64,000 bases of DNA, taken from positions 1 through 64,000 of the forward strand of contig NZ_BDBN01000021.1 in NCBI RefSeq assembly GCF_001613005.1. Reading direction: 5' to 3'. The stretch comes from Nocardia nova NBRC 15556. GTDB lineage: Bacteria; Actinomycetota; Actinomycetes; Mycobacteriales; Mycobacteriaceae. Positions 1 to 9,421 of the stretch are shown piece after piece. Both the position numbers and the translations under genes were made by a program. Within the stretch, counting starts at the first letter, position 1; each line of letters begins with the position of its first letter. Below the pieces are notes generated by a model. It saw only the letters and a list, made by a program, of their open reading frames with translations. It was not told the DNA's origin and searched no databases.

Positions 1-1
1 C

Positions 2-802
2 GCTGCCCGCGCCCGAGCTCGCGCGGCCACGCTGCGCCGTCGCGCCGGATCCGCCGCACCGGCGAGCACACACCCGAACGCGAACGACACGCCGGACAGC
101 GACGACCCCGCACCTGGCCCGCAAGACAATGGCTCGGAAGACAGGCGAGCCCGGCAGCCCGCGACAGCCGCCGAGCGGACCCTCGACGATGACCATGCCG
201 ACACAGCTACCGATCTCGAGCCCGAGTCGGATCTCGAGCCCGCCGCAACGAACGATCCCGGCTCGGAGCCCGAGGAAAGCAGACGCCACAAGAGACCACG
301 GCTGGGGGCCGTTCGGCATATCCGGCGGCGCACGGCCGGTGCGGCGGTCGCGGCGATCGTCCTGTGCGCCGGACTGGGCAGCAGCGGATACATGATGTGG
401 CGGCATCACGATGTGACCGCGAAGCAGCATCGTGAGGCGGAGTTCGTGGCGGCGGCGCGGCAGGGCGTGACCACGCTGACCTCACTGGATTTCAATCATG
501 CCGCCGACGACGTGAAGCGCGTGCTCGACGATTCCACGGGTGCCTTCCGCAACGATTTCCAGTCGCGCGCAGACGATTTCGCCAAGGTGATCCAGCAGTC
601 CAAGGTCGCCACCCAGGGCAGGGTCGACGCGGCCGCAGTGCAGTCGATGACCGACGACTCGGCGGTGGTCCTGGTCGCGGCGACCTCCGAGGTCACCAAT
701 TCGGCCGGCGCGAAACAGGAACCGCGCGCCTGGCGGTTGAGCGTCACCGTGGAACGCGTCGACGGCCAACTCAAGATGTCGAAAGTGGAGTTCGTCCCGT
801 GA
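2..802 (+). CDS. Mce-associated membrane protein, 5' end outside window
   Basis: The reading frame is open from the left edge, so the start lies outside the window. The visible part begins with a long acidic, Pro/Ala-rich cytoplasmic region and a basic stretch ([17 protein letters not shown]). One hydrophobic segment follows ([20 protein letters not shown], about nt 330-395), then an extracytoplasmic domain of about 130 residues. This charged tail, single helix and small outer domain is the layout of Mce-associated (Mas/Mam) proteins, which are thought to stabilise or assist Mce lipid importers. Its TGA overlaps the GTG of the next gene (GTGA), so the two are probably translationally coupled. 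An internal ATG at 392 would start after the helix and is unlikely to be the true start. Confidence 0.75.
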   Translation, partial: AARARARAATLRRRAGSAAPASTHPNANDTPDSDDPAPGPQDNGSEDRRARQPATAAERTLDDDHADTATDLEPESDLEPAATNDPGSEPEESRRHKRPRLGAVRHIRRRTAGAAVAAIVLCAGLGSSGYMMWRHHDVTAKQHREAEFVAAARQGVTTLTSLDFNHAADDVKRVLDDSTGAFRNDFQSRADDFAKVIQQSKVATQGRVDAAAVQSMTDDSAVVLVAATSEVTNSAGAKQEPRAWRLSVTVERVDGQLKMSKVEFVP

Positions 803-1431
803 GCACATCCTCCGATTCCCGGCCCGAGCACATCGACGAGCGCGAGACCGGCGCGAACACCGAAACGACCGGAGCGCCTGCGCCTTCCGAGAAGGGCGCG
901 CGGAAGCTCCCGCGCCCGCATGCGGCGCTGACCTGGGTGCGCGGCCATCGCGCCGGGGTGGGGGCCGGGCTGCTCGGCGGACTCGCCGCGGCCTCCGTGG
1001 TGGCGGCGACCAGCCTGTACTTCACGCAGTACCGCCCCGATCAGCAGACCGACGACGACGCTCAGCGCGCGGCGATCGCCGCCGCCTCGAACGGCTCGGT
1101 CGCGATTCTCTCCTATGCTCCCGATACCCTCGACCACGATCTCACCGCCGCGAGGTCCTTCCTGACCGGAGACTTCCTCACCTATTACGGGCAGTTCACC
1201 CAGCAGGTGGTCGCGCCGGCGGCCAAGCAGAAGGCGGTGAAAACCTCAGCTGCCGTGGTGCGTTCGGCGATCGAGCAGATCCGTCCGGATTCGGCCGTGG
1301 TGCTGGTGTTCATCAATCAGACCACCACCACCTCCGACAAGCCCGATCCGTCGATGACCTCGAGCAGTGTCAAGGTCTCGCTCTCGCACATCGACGGCAA
1401 GTGGTTGATCTCGTCCTTCGATCCGGTGTGA
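799..1431 (+). CDS. Mce-associated membrane protein
   Basis: This 210-residue protein starts at a GTG that overlaps the previous stop by 4 bp. It has an acidic N-terminal tail, a membrane helix at about residues 50-72 ([20 protein letters not shown]), and an outer domain ending with the typical Mas pattern [20 protein letters not shown]. The family is usually encoded at the 3' end of mce operons. Here it faces the neighbouring mceF tail to tail, so it may belong to another mce locus to the left, or to an inverted piece of this one. Membrane location is inferred from the helix. Substrate is unknown. Confidence 0.8.
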   Translation: MSTSSDSRPEHIDERETGANTETTGAPAPSEKGARKLPRPHAALTWVRGHRAGVGAGLLGGLAAASVVAATSLYFTQYRPDQQTDDDAQRAAIAAASNGSVAILSYAPDTLDHDLTAARSFLTGDFLTYYGQFTQQVVAPAAKQKAVKTSAAVVRSAIEQIRPDSAVVLVFINQTTTTSDKPDPSMTSSSVKVSLSHIDGKWLISSFDPV

Positions 1432-1462
1432 GTCCGCACCGCGAGCGAGGTAGGCGTCGAAT

Positions 1463-2974
1463 TCAGTGCGCCACCATGTCTTTCCAGCTCGCCGGGCGGG
1501 TACCGGCCAGATCGTCCTGCCGATACATCCTTCCGTCCGGCGCCAGGTAGTTCCCGGTGCGCGGGTCGTAGTGGGCGAAGCCCACCGACGGTGCGGTGGT
1601 CGAGCGCGATGCCGCGGGCGCGTTCAACCCGGGAATCCTGGGCAGCTCGATCTGCGGCAACTGCGGCAGGGGAACTCCCGGTGCGGCCGGTGCGGGTGGC
1701 GGCGCGTTCCACCGCGAATCCGGCGGGATGCCTTGTGCTTCCAGATTCGGATCGCGCGGATACGGTCCCACCACCGGCTGGTCCGGCGCCACCGGTTCGT
1801 ACTCCTGGTCGCTGTTGCAGATCTCCGCTGTCGGCGCTCGCTTTCCCGGTTTCCCGGCACACGGGAAATTGCGCGCGCCGCGGACCGCGACGGGCGAATC
1901 CTGTGGCAGCTTGCAGTACAAGCCGTCGGGGGTGTCGATGGTGGTGGTGTCCGACGGCGGCCGCCATGCCGACGGCGGCAGGAAGCCGACCGTACAGGCC
2001 GGCGGATCCGAGACCCCGCTGATCCGGAAGTCTCCGGGTCCCAAGCCCTGTGCGTTCTTCGTGGGTTGTACCGCCTGCACGATCGAGACCTCGGGCGGCA
2101 GCAACACCAGCACCTGTTCCAGCCCGGCGTGATAGGTCACGCCCAGCTGCGCGACCGAGGTCAGATTCGACAGGAGCACGGGCAGTGTGAGCTTCACCGA
2201 ATCCAGAAGTTTCGTCGCCTCCTGCGCCGCACCCGGCCCGGTGTTCAGCAGCGTCCGGACCTGCTCGTCGTCGGTGGCGATCTGTCCCGACACTCCGGCC
2301 AGGCTGCGCGCCCAGATCCGGATCGCGTCGGCCGAGCGGTCCTGCGAGTCCATCAGCGGCTCGGCCTTCGCCAGCAGGTCGCGGGTGGTGTCACCGGTCC
2401 GGTTCGCATCGGCGGCCACGGTCGAGGCGGAGTTCAGCAGCGACTGCAGGTCGTATCGGGCGCCGTTCACGCCGGTGAACACCTCGTCGAGCATGTCGTG
2501 CAGCCTGTCCTTGGGAATGCTGCCGACCAGAGTGTCGAGTTCGTCGAGCATCGGCCCCACCGGTTGCGGAACGGTGCTGTCGCGCACGTCGATCACGGAT
2601 CCGTCGTGCAGATACGGCGGTGCGTCGGTGCGCGGTTGCAGATCGACGTACTGCTCGCCCACCGCCGACACGCTGCGCACCTGCGCCCGCAGATCCGCGG
2701 GGATCTTGTGCCCGCCGTCGATGGACAGGGTCGCCTTCACCCCGTCGTCGGTCAGATCGACGGAGGTGACCTTGCCGATCTGAACGCCGCGATAGGTGAC
2801 ATTGCCGAATCGATACAGCCCGCCGGAGGTCGGAAGTTCCAGCGTCACCTTCATGGTGCCGATACCGGCGAGGGTCGGCAGCCGCATGTACTGCACGGCC
2901 ATCGACACCATGCCGATCACGGCCAGGATCGAGAAGATCACCAGCTGCGCTCGGACGAATCGGGTGAGGATCAT
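1463..2974 (-). CDS. mceF: MceF-type lipid-import substrate-binding protein
   Basis: This 503-residue protein has an N-terminal membrane anchor (FVRAQLVIFSILAVIGMVSM) and an MCE domain at about residues 38-120 (TLELPTSGGLYRFGNVTYRG). A helical region follows, where Mce subunits form the lipid tunnel. The C-terminal tail is Pro-rich with a YDPRTGNYLAPDG motif, which is common in the last Mce subunit. Its ATG overlaps the mceE stop by 4 bp. It is the terminal gene of the yrbEA-to-mceF operon; the complex would carry hydrophobic substrates across the cell envelope. The sequence does not show which lipid, and I do not assign it to mce1, mce2, mce3 or mce4. Confidence 0.9.
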   Translation of the reverse strand: MILTRFVRAQLVIFSILAVIGMVSMAVQYMRLPTLAGIGTMKVTLELPTSGGLYRFGNVTYRGVQIGKVTSVDLTDDGVKATLSIDGGHKIPADLRAQVRSVSAVGEQYVDLQPRTDAPPYLHDGSVIDVRDSTVPQPVGPMLDELDTLVGSIPKDRLHDMLDEVFTGVNGARYDLQSLLNSASTVAADANRTGDTTRDLLAKAEPLMDSQDRSADAIRIWARSLAGVSGQIATDDEQVRTLLNTGPGAAQEATKLLDSVKLTLPVLLSNLTSVAQLGVTYHAGLEQVLVLLPPEVSIVQAVQPTKNAQGLGPGDFRISGVSDPPACTVGFLPPSAWRPPSDTTTIDTPDGLYCKLPQDSPVAVRGARNFPCAGKPGKRAPTAEICNSDQEYEPVAPDQPVVGPYPRDPNLEAQGIPPDSRWNAPPPAPAAPGVPLPQLPQIELPRIPGLNAPAASRSTTAPSVGFAHYDPRTGNYLAPDGRMYRQDDLAGTRPASWKDMVAH

Positions 2975-4092
2975 CGGCCGCCTCCGTTCGGGTCGGGCGG
3001 GTTCACCGGCGCACCCAGCGGGTCGTTGGTCTGGGTGCCGTAGCCGGGGTCGCCGACCATCGCCTGCAGCACGGCGTTCGGGTCACCCAGCGGGGTGCCG
3101 AGCAGCAGTTCGCGCCGCAACCGCGGCACGGTGAGGTCGATGGTGGCGAACAGATTGACGTAGTCGCCGCGGATACCGTGGTCGATGCCGTATTGCCCGT
3201 ACGGGAACACGGTGAGGAAGGAGACCGCGCCGTCGATCTTCGACCCGACGTCGGCCAATTCCCGCAGGGTCGGTTCGAGGTTGTGCAGATTCGTGAGCAG
3301 ATCCGACTGCACCTGCGAGATCACCCCGGTCGCGGTGTCGCTGAAGGTGCGCAGCTTGTCGAGTGCGGTGGTGATCTTCGGCCGCTCGGTGAGCAGCACC
3401 TCGAGTGCGGGGCCGACCTCGCGCAAGGTATCGCTGACCGTATCCCGTTGCTGGGCGAAGGTTTCCGCCATCCGGTTCAGCCCGGTCACGGTGGCGAGCA
3501 GATTGTCGCGCTGCTGATCCAGCACGGTCATGAACGCGTCCAGGCGCGGGATCAGATCGTGGATGGCGCCCTCACGACCGGAGAACGCGGCATCGAGATT
3601 GTGGATGATGTCGTTGATCTGCCCCATCCCGCCGCCGTTGAGCACCACCGACAGCGACGCGAGGGTCTGTTCGGTCGACGGATAGGTCGAGGTCCGGTTC
3701 AGCGGTACCGTCGCCCCGGGCTGCAGGCGCCCGCTCGGCGCCTGTCCGGCCGGCGGATTCAACGCCAGATGAGTCGAGCCGAGCAGACTGGTCTGGCCGA
3801 TCGTCGCCGCCACATTCGCGGGCACGACCACATCCGGCTTCACCGAGACGTCCACGACGGCGTGCCAGCCGTGCACGGTGATCGACCCGACGCTGCCGAC
3901 CACCACGTCGTCGATCATCACGGGCGAATTCGACACCAGCGTCCCGACATTCGCCATCTCGACGTGATAGATCGCGGCGTCCGCACCGCGACCGGGGGCG
4001 CCGGGCAGCGGCAGCGAATCCACGCCGTGCCAGCCACATCCGGTGACGGTGACCAGTGCGCACGCGCACAGGACGAGCAACCGCGCGATCAT
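2971..4092 (-). CDS. mceE: MceE-type lipoprotein (LprK-like)
   Basis: I chose the ATG at 4092 because it overlaps the mceD stop (ATGA) and gives a clean lipoprotein signal peptide, MIARLLVLCACALVTVTGC, with the lipobox cysteine at residue 19. The product is 373 residues. An MCE domain follows (about residues 38-120, IYHVEMANVGTLVSNSPVMI), then long helices. In mce operons the fifth Mce gene is normally the lipoprotein, as here. It is expected to be anchored in the outer leaflet and to join the Mce tunnel. A longer frame extends upstream to 4302, but it is antisense-like sequence inside mceD. Confidence 0.9.
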   Translation of the reverse strand: MIARLLVLCACALVTVTGCGWHGVDSLPLPGAPGRGADAAIYHVEMANVGTLVSNSPVMIDDVVVGSVGSITVHGWHAVVDVSVKPDVVVPANVAATIGQTSLLGSTHLALNPPAGQAPSGRLQPGATVPLNRTSTYPSTEQTLASLSVVLNGGGMGQINDIIHNLDAAFSGREGAIHDLIPRLDAFMTVLDQQRDNLLATVTGLNRMAETFAQQRDTVSDTLREVGPALEVLLTERPKITTALDKLRTFSDTATGVISQVQSDLLTNLHNLEPTLRELADVGSKIDGAVSFLTVFPYGQYGIDHGIRGDYVNLFATIDLTVPRLRRELLLGTPLGDPNAVLQAMVGDPGYGTQTNDPLGAPVNPPDPNGGGR

Positions 4093-5336
4093 GACGGTGG
4101 CCTCCCCCAGGGCTGGAGCAGTTCGGTGACCGATGTCGGCGCCGACGGGCCGGGCTGCTGTCCGACGATCTTCGGCACCAGGTCGGGTTCGCTGTAGATC
4201 ACGTTGTTCGGGTCCGGCGCCGGCCCGGTCACCGGGCTCACCGGGAACGGCAGATAGTTGAAACTGAGCAGGGGCAGAATCGGCCCCAGATACTGGCGGC
4301 ACTTCTCCCCCGATTCGGCCGCCGTGGCGTTCTCGATACTCGCCACCCCGGCGCAGATGAACTGCATCGGATTGGAGAAGTTGTTGAGCTCGAAAACCCC
4401 TGCCTCCGTGCCGGTGTCGGGGTTATAGATGTGATAGAAGTTCGCGATGCTGTTCGGCGCGATATGCAGCAGATTCTCCAGATCCGCGCGATGATCCACC
4501 AGATTCTGGGTGACATTCGCCAGCCGCTGCACCTGTTCGCCGGCCTTCGCGCGGTTCTCGGAGACGAACCGCTGGACCTCACCGACCGCGACCGACAGTT
4601 CGCGCAGGGCCGCGTCCAGATCGGACTTGCTGTCGTCGACGACGCTGGACAGTGTCGCCAGCCGATTCTCGAACTCGACGATCTGGGTACTGCTGCCCTT
4701 CAGCGCGTCCACGAACGTCTGCAGATTCTGCAGGATGTCGACGATATTGCCGCTGCCGTCGGCCAGGATGCGCCCGACCGCGGACAGCTGGGCCAGCATC
4801 TGCCGCAGCTTCTCCCCGTTCCCGTCGCTCAGTGCGGCGGCGGTGCTGTCGACGAACCGGCCCATCGAACTTCCCGCGGCGTCGCCGCCCGGGCCCAAAC
4901 CCGTTGCCAGCTTGGTCAATTGCGTCTTGATCTCGTCCCATTCCACCGGCACCGCGGTGCGCTCGACCGGGATCACCGCACCGTCGGCGAGCGTGGGGCC
5001 GCTGGTTCGATAGGCGGGAGTCAACTGGACGTAGCGGGCCGCGACCAGGCTCTGTGCCACGATCACCGCCTCAGCGCCGGCGGGCACCCGAATGTCGCGG
5101 TCGACGGCGAGCACCATCCGGGTCGTCGTGCCCTGCGGCCGGATCGATTCGATATGCCCCACCTTCACCCCCGCGACGCGCACGTCGTCGCCGGGATAGA
5201 TCGCGGTCGCGGTGGTGAATATCGCGGTGAAGTGCTTGGGTCCGAACAGTTCTCGATAACCGATCACGCCTCCGGTCACCACGACCGCGACGATCACCAC
5301 GGCACCGACGATCCGGACCATCCATCTCGTACTCAT
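4089..5336 (-). CDS. mceD: MceD-type lipid-import subunit
   Basis: This 415-residue protein has an N-terminal helix (VRIVGAVVIVAVVVTGGVIGY) and an MCE domain around residues 33-115 (FTAIFTTATAIYPGDDVRVA). A helical stretch follows, then a C-terminal region with a Pro-rich end. Start and stop overlap mceC and mceE by 4 bp each, so translation is likely coupled. As for other Mce subunits, the helix should anchor it in the plasma membrane with the bulk outside the cytoplasm. The role in substrate tunnelling is family knowledge; the substrate is not known. Confidence 0.9.
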   Translation of the reverse strand: MSTRWMVRIVGAVVIVAVVVTGGVIGYRELFGPKHFTAIFTTATAIYPGDDVRVAGVKVGHIESIRPQGTTTRMVLAVDRDIRVPAGAEAVIVAQSLVAARYVQLTPAYRTSGPTLADGAVIPVERTAVPVEWDEIKTQLTKLATGLGPGGDAAGSSMGRFVDSTAAALSDGNGEKLRQMLAQLSAVGRILADGSGNIVDILQNLQTFVDALKGSSTQIVEFENRLATLSSVVDDSKSDLDAALRELSVAVGEVQRFVSENRAKAGEQVQRLANVTQNLVDHRADLENLLHIAPNSIANFYHIYNPDTGTEAGVFELNNFSNPMQFICAGVASIENATAAESGEKCRQYLGPILPLLSFNYLPFPVSPVTGPAPDPNNVIYSEPDLVPKIVGQQPGPSAPTSVTELLQPWGRPPS

Positions 5337-6367
5337 CGCGGCGGCTCCGGATGCGGTAGCGGGAACTGGGCCGGCGGGTTCACGCCGAACGCCCGGTCGA
5401 TGAAGGGCTGAATATCCTGGCCGTCGATCAGATTGGCGACGTAGGCGTTGTAGAAGCGGCCGCCGGAGACTGCTTCACCCTGGGTCAGAGCGACTTTCGC
5501 GTATCCCGGGATGGCCTTGCCGATATTGTCGCGATTCTTCTCGAGCATCGCGGCGATCGAGTTCAGCCGATCCAGTGTCGGCCCGAGCGCGGCCTCGTTG
5601 TCGGCGACCAGGCCCGACAACTGCTTCGCCACCGCCGAGGTGTTGGCGAGCAGGTCGACGATTTCCTGGCGACGCTGCGCGAGCACGTCGACCAGCGCAT
5701 TCGCGTTGAGAATCAGCGTATTCACCTGCTCGCTGCGCTGGGCGAGCACCGAGGTGACCGTGCCCGCGCCGGTCAGCAACTGCCGTAGCGATTCGTTGCG
5801 GCTGTTGATCGTCTTGGACAGCTGTGTCAGCCCGTCGAATGCCGGGCCCACCTGCGGTGCGATCTGATTCAGCGTCGAGGACAGCATGTCGAGGGAGCGG
5901 TTGAGTGAATCGATGTCGATCGCCGAGGTCTTGGTGCTCAGATCACCGACGGCATCGGTCAGAGAATACGGCGAGGAGGTCCGCGAGGCCGGAATGGTGT
6001 CGAGTGAGCGCATCCGGCCGGTTCCCGCGGAAACGACCGTGAGGTCGCGTTTCCCCAGCAGCGAACTGGTCTTGATGTGCGCCGAACTGTCGGCGCCGAG
6101 CCGGATGGTCGAGTTCACCGAGAACACCACCAGCGCATCCCCGTTGTGCAGCACCACCTTCTGCACGGTGCCGACCCGCACGCCCGAGACGATCACGTCG
6201 TCGCCGACCGCCAGTCCGGCGGCCTCGCCGAACAGCGCCTGATAGCGCACGGTGGTGCCCCATGCCATGAACTTCTGCGACTGCAGGCCGATGAGGATGA
6301 CGCAGACCATCACCACGATCCCGACCAGTCCGGGACGTAACAGATGAGCGCCGCGATAATGCAGCAT
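5333..6367 (-). CDS. mceC: MceC-type lipid-import subunit
   Basis: This 344-residue protein starts at the ATG directly after the TAG of mceB, with no spacer. It has an N-terminal helix (LVGIVVMVCVILIGLQSQKF) and an MCE domain (VRYQALFGEAAGLAVGDDVI, about residues 39-120), followed by long helices. It has no long tail, in contrast to mceF. The position as third mce gene and the tight spacing support the call. Expected function is as a subunit of the hydrophobic-substrate tunnel above the YrbE permease. Confidence 0.9.
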   Translation of the reverse strand: MLHYRGAHLLRPGLVGIVVMVCVILIGLQSQKFMAWGTTVRYQALFGEAAGLAVGDDVIVSGVRVGTVQKVVLHNGDALVVFSVNSTIRLGADSSAHIKTSSLLGKRDLTVVSAGTGRMRSLDTIPASRTSSPYSLTDAVGDLSTKTSAIDIDSLNRSLDMLSSTLNQIAPQVGPAFDGLTQLSKTINSRNESLRQLLTGAGTVTSVLAQRSEQVNTLILNANALVDVLAQRRQEIVDLLANTSAVAKQLSGLVADNEAALGPTLDRLNSIAAMLEKNRDNIGKAIPGYAKVALTQGEAVSGGRFYNAYVANLIDGQDIQPFIDRAFGVNPPAQFPLPHPEPPR

Positions 6368-7390
6368 CTACGGTGCACACCTCCCCGTCTCGGTTTTGAT
6401 CCAGGGCAGCTGGACGACCTGCCCGGACGGATCGCTGACTCGGATGGTCAACGCGCACACGAAGTATTGGATGAAGTTGCCGTAGGAGCCGGTCCGCACC
6501 ATCTTCCGGAAGTTCTCCGGCGCCCGCTGCAATGCGTGGTCCACCTTGTCCTTGCCGTCGTCCACGGCGGGTGCCAGCCGCGCGAGCTGTTCGACGCTGT
6601 CGGCCAGGGGAGCTCGGCTCTGCGTGAGAAGATCTGCGACGGAAGCGGTTCCGCGGTCCAGTGCGTCGATCGCGGAGCCGATCGGATCGCGGTCCTGCGA
6701 CAGCTGGGTCACGAGTTGCTCGAGGCGGCCGATGGCATCGGAGAACTGGGTGCCGTTGCTCGCCAGAGTCTCCATCACCTGGTTCAGGTTGTCGATCAGC
6801 TTGCCCACCACATCGCTGGTGTCGGCGAGCCGGGAGGAGAAGGAGGCGGTCTTGGTCAGCAGCGAATCCACCGTGCCCTCCTGCCCCTGCACGATCTGCA
6901 CCAGCGACCAGGTGAGCGAATTGACCTCCTGGGCGTTCAGTCCCTGCAGCACCGGTTTCAGGCCGCCGAGCAGAAGATCGAGATCCAGTGCGGGCGTGGT
7001 GCGTTCGAGCGGAATCCGCGCACCGGGCCGCAGGGTCGCGGTGGATCCCGGACCGTCGGTCAGTTCGAGATAGCGGTCGCCGACGAGGTTCAGATAGCGG
7101 ATGGCGGCCTTGGTGCCCCCGGTGAGCACGATGTCGCGGTCGGCGTCGAAGGTCACCACAACCCGCTGATCCGGGCGCAGCGTCACCCCTTGCACCCGGC
7201 CCACCTCGACGCCGGCCACCCGCACACTGTCTCCGGAGCGCAGTCCCGACGAGTCGGTGAATTCCGCCGAATAGCCGTTGGTCGAACCGGTGCGGTACTG
7301 ACCGAAGACCAGGACGAGGAATCCGGAGAGAACCACCATCACCACCGCGAAGGCGCCGAATTTCAGCAGCGGCGTATCCCGTTGTCTCAT
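6368..7390 (-). CDS. mceB: MceB-type lipid-import subunit
   Basis: The ATG at 7390 overlaps the mceA stop by 4 bp and gives a 340-residue protein. It opens with a membrane anchor (KFGAFAVVMVVLSGFLVLVFG) and an MCE domain (YSAEFTDSSGLRSGDSVRVA, about residues 36-115). A longer frame reaching 7699 runs into mceA and is rejected. After the domain there are helical segments and a short C-terminus. It is the second mce gene in the standard order, and it ends exactly where mceC begins. Confidence 0.9.
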   Translation of the reverse strand: MRQRDTPLLKFGAFAVVMVVLSGFLVLVFGQYRTGSTNGYSAEFTDSSGLRSGDSVRVAGVEVGRVQGVTLRPDQRVVVTFDADRDIVLTGGTKAAIRYLNLVGDRYLELTDGPGSTATLRPGARIPLERTTPALDLDLLLGGLKPVLQGLNAQEVNSLTWSLVQIVQGQEGTVDSLLTKTASFSSRLADTSDVVGKLIDNLNQVMETLASNGTQFSDAIGRLEQLVTQLSQDRDPIGSAIDALDRGTASVADLLTQSRAPLADSVEQLARLAPAVDDGKDKVDHALQRAPENFRKMVRTGSYGNFIQYFVCALTIRVSDPSGQVVQLPWIKTETGRCAP

Positions 7391-8553
7391 CGCGGACCTC
7401 CGGCGGCGGGATCGACGGCCCCGAACAGCACGCTCTGCAGCAGATCCGGATTCACGCGCAGGGTCCGGTTGGTATTCGGGAACGGGACGGCGCCGTCGTC
7501 GACCACCACGAACTTGGGCTTGCCGTTGTAGGGCACCGGCAGCACCGAACACTGCGGGCCACCGGATGCGGCGACCTTGGGCAGATCGCGCGGATATCGG
7601 TACGGTTCGGCGCCCCACAGGAAATTGACCGTCAGTCCCATGCCCGGAACCTGCACCGGTTTCACATTGTCCATGTAGTCCAGGCCCTCGATCGAACATT
7701 TCAGCGCCGGTGCGTATTCGGCGGCCAGATCGGTGGTGGGTACCAGCAGGTGCAGCATCGAGGCCAGCGGCGCGCCGTTGTCGCCGAGCACCTGGTTGCC
7801 GACATCGGCCAGGCCGATCGCATTGACCAGCAGCGCATCCAGATTCGCTTGTTCGTCCACCACGGTCCGGCTGATCGTGGCGGCATTGCGCGCGGTGGAC
7901 AGCAGGTCCGGCGCGGCATCGCCGTAGGAGGCGGCCACATTCGGTCCGGCCGCGATCTCGTGACTCAGCGAGGGCAGAGCCGGCTCGATCTTGGCCAGGA
8001 ACGAGTCGAGATCGGTCAGCATCTGCCCGACCTGTTCGCCGCGGCCGTTGGTCGCACCGGCGATCGCGCCCAGCGTCTCGTTCAGCTTCTCCGGTTCGAT
8101 CTGCCCCAGCACCGCGGTCAATCGTTCGAAGATGGTGTTGATCTCGACCGTCACGTGCCGGGAGTCGAAGATCTGGCCGGCGTGGATCGAGGACGCGGAT
8201 TTCTCCGCCGGCGGCAGGAATTCGACGAATTTGGCGCCGAACACGGTGGTGGAGGCGATGTCCACGGTCACATTCGACGGAATGCGTTTCACCTGATCGG
8301 CGTCGATCGCCAGCTGGATCGCGGCGAGCCCGTCGGGCCGCTCGTCCACCGCGGCCACCCGGCCCACGGCCACTCCGCGCATCTTCACCTTCGCGTCGGG
8401 GTACATGACCAGGCCCGCACGCGGTGACAGGACGGTGACCCGCACGGTGTCGGCGAATCCGCCGCGGAACATGACCACCGCCAGAGCGACCACCCCGGCG
8501 ATCGCGGCGATCGACAGCAGACCCACGATCGGACGTAAAATGCTGCGCAACAC
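7387..8553 (-). CDS. mceA: MceA-type lipid-import subunit
   Basis: This 388-residue protein starts at GTG (8553), preceded by a strong Shine-Dalgarno sequence, GGGGAGAAG. A hydrophobic anchor (IVGLLSIAAIAGVVALAVVMF) precedes the MCE domain (VRVTVLSPRAGLVMYPDAKV, about residues 37-120). A long helical region and a C-terminal domain follow, as in other MceA proteins. It lies 10 bp after yrbEB, consistent with one transcript. A role in binding lipids or in host-cell interaction is known for some MceA proteins but cannot be assumed here. Confidence 0.9.
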   Translation of the reverse strand: MLRSILRPIVGLLSIAAIAGVVALAVVMFRGGFADTVRVTVLSPRAGLVMYPDAKVKMRGVAVGRVAAVDERPDGLAAIQLAIDADQVKRIPSNVTVDIASTTVFGAKFVEFLPPAEKSASSIHAGQIFDSRHVTVEINTIFERLTAVLGQIEPEKLNETLGAIAGATNGRGEQVGQMLTDLDSFLAKIEPALPSLSHEIAAGPNVAASYGDAAPDLLSTARNAATISRTVVDEQANLDALLVNAIGLADVGNQVLGDNGAPLASMLHLLVPTTDLAAEYAPALKCSIEGLDYMDNVKPVQVPGMGLTVNFLWGAEPYRYPRDLPKVAASGGPQCSVLPVPYNGKPKFVVVDDGAVPFPNTNRTLRVNPDLLQSVLFGAVDPAAGGPR

Positions 8554-8563
8554 GGCTTCTCCC

Positions 8564-9409
8564 CTAGCCCGACAGGTTGAAATTGCCGTTGGAGCCGTAG
8601 ATGGCCAACGAGACCAGCAGGGTTACCGAGACGACGGCGATCAGCGAGGTCCGCACCGCGTTGCCGACCGCGGTACCCACTCCGGACGGCCCGCCGGCGG
8701 CGAAAAAGCCGAAATAGCTGTGTATCAGCAGAATTGTCAGTGCCATCAGGATCGCCTGCACGAACGACCACACCAGATCGAGCGGATTGAGGAAGGTGGT
8801 GAAGTAGTGGTCGTAGAGCCCCGAGGACTGGCCGAGCAGGAAGACGGTGGTGACCCGGCTGGCGAGGAAGGAGGCCACCACCGCGAGTGAGTACAGCGGC
8901 GTGATCGCGATCATCCCGGCCACGATGCGGGTGCCGACCAGATAGGCGATCGGCTCGATCGCGATGGATTCCAGTGCGTCGATCTCCTCGTTGATCCGCA
9001 TGGCGCCCAACTGCGCGGTGGCTCCCGCGCCGAACGTGGCCGCCAGTCCGATGCCGGCCACCACCGGCGCCGAGATGCGCACGTTGATGAAGGCCGACAG
9101 GAATCCGGTCAACGCCTCGATGCCGATATTGCCCAGGGAGCTGTAGCCCTGCACGGCCAGGGTGCCACCGGTGGCGAGGGTGAGGAATCCGACGATCACC
9201 ACGGTGCCGCCGAAAACCGCCAAAGTGCCGGAGCCCATGCTGAATTCGGCGATGAGCCGGATGGTCTCCTTCTTGTAGCGCCACGCGGCGAACGGAGCGC
9301 CGAACAGCGCCCGCACGTAGAAGAGCGTGTGATCGCCGATGCTGCCGAGGCTTTTCACCGGCCGGCGCGCCCGCCGCACGGCACGCGGATATCTCGCTTC
9401 CAGTACCAC
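8564..9409 (-). CDS. yrbEB: YrbEB / MlaE-type Mce permease
   Basis: This 281-residue integral membrane protein belongs to the MlaE/YrbE permease family and starts at GTG after GAGGGGGAA. It has five to six hydrophobic helices and the family signature around GATAQLGAMRINEEIDALES, the cytoplasmic coupling region that contacts an ATPase. Together with YrbEA it should form the permease core below the Mce tunnel. The energising ATPase (MceG-like) is not encoded in this window, as is usual for actinobacteria. The spacing to yrbEA (12 bp) and to mceA (10 bp) indicates one operon. Confidence 0.92.
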   Translation of the reverse strand: MVLEARYPRAVRRARRPVKSLGSIGDHTLFYVRALFGAPFAAWRYKKETIRLIAEFSMGSGTLAVFGGTVVIVGFLTLATGGTLAVQGYSSLGNIGIEALTGFLSAFINVRISAPVVAGIGLAATFGAGATAQLGAMRINEEIDALESIAIEPIAYLVGTRIVAGMIAITPLYSLAVVASFLASRVTTVFLLGQSSGLYDHYFTTFLNPLDLVWSFVQAILMALTILLIHSYFGFFAAGGPSGVGTAVGNAVRTSLIAVVSVTLLVSLAIYGSNGNFNLSG

Positions 9410-9421
9410 AGCCGTTCCCCC

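Noticed and set aside
129..395. 88-residue frame at the left edge
   Set aside because: It is out of frame with the Mce-associated gene that runs in from the left edge, and is Ser/Pro/Arg-rich.
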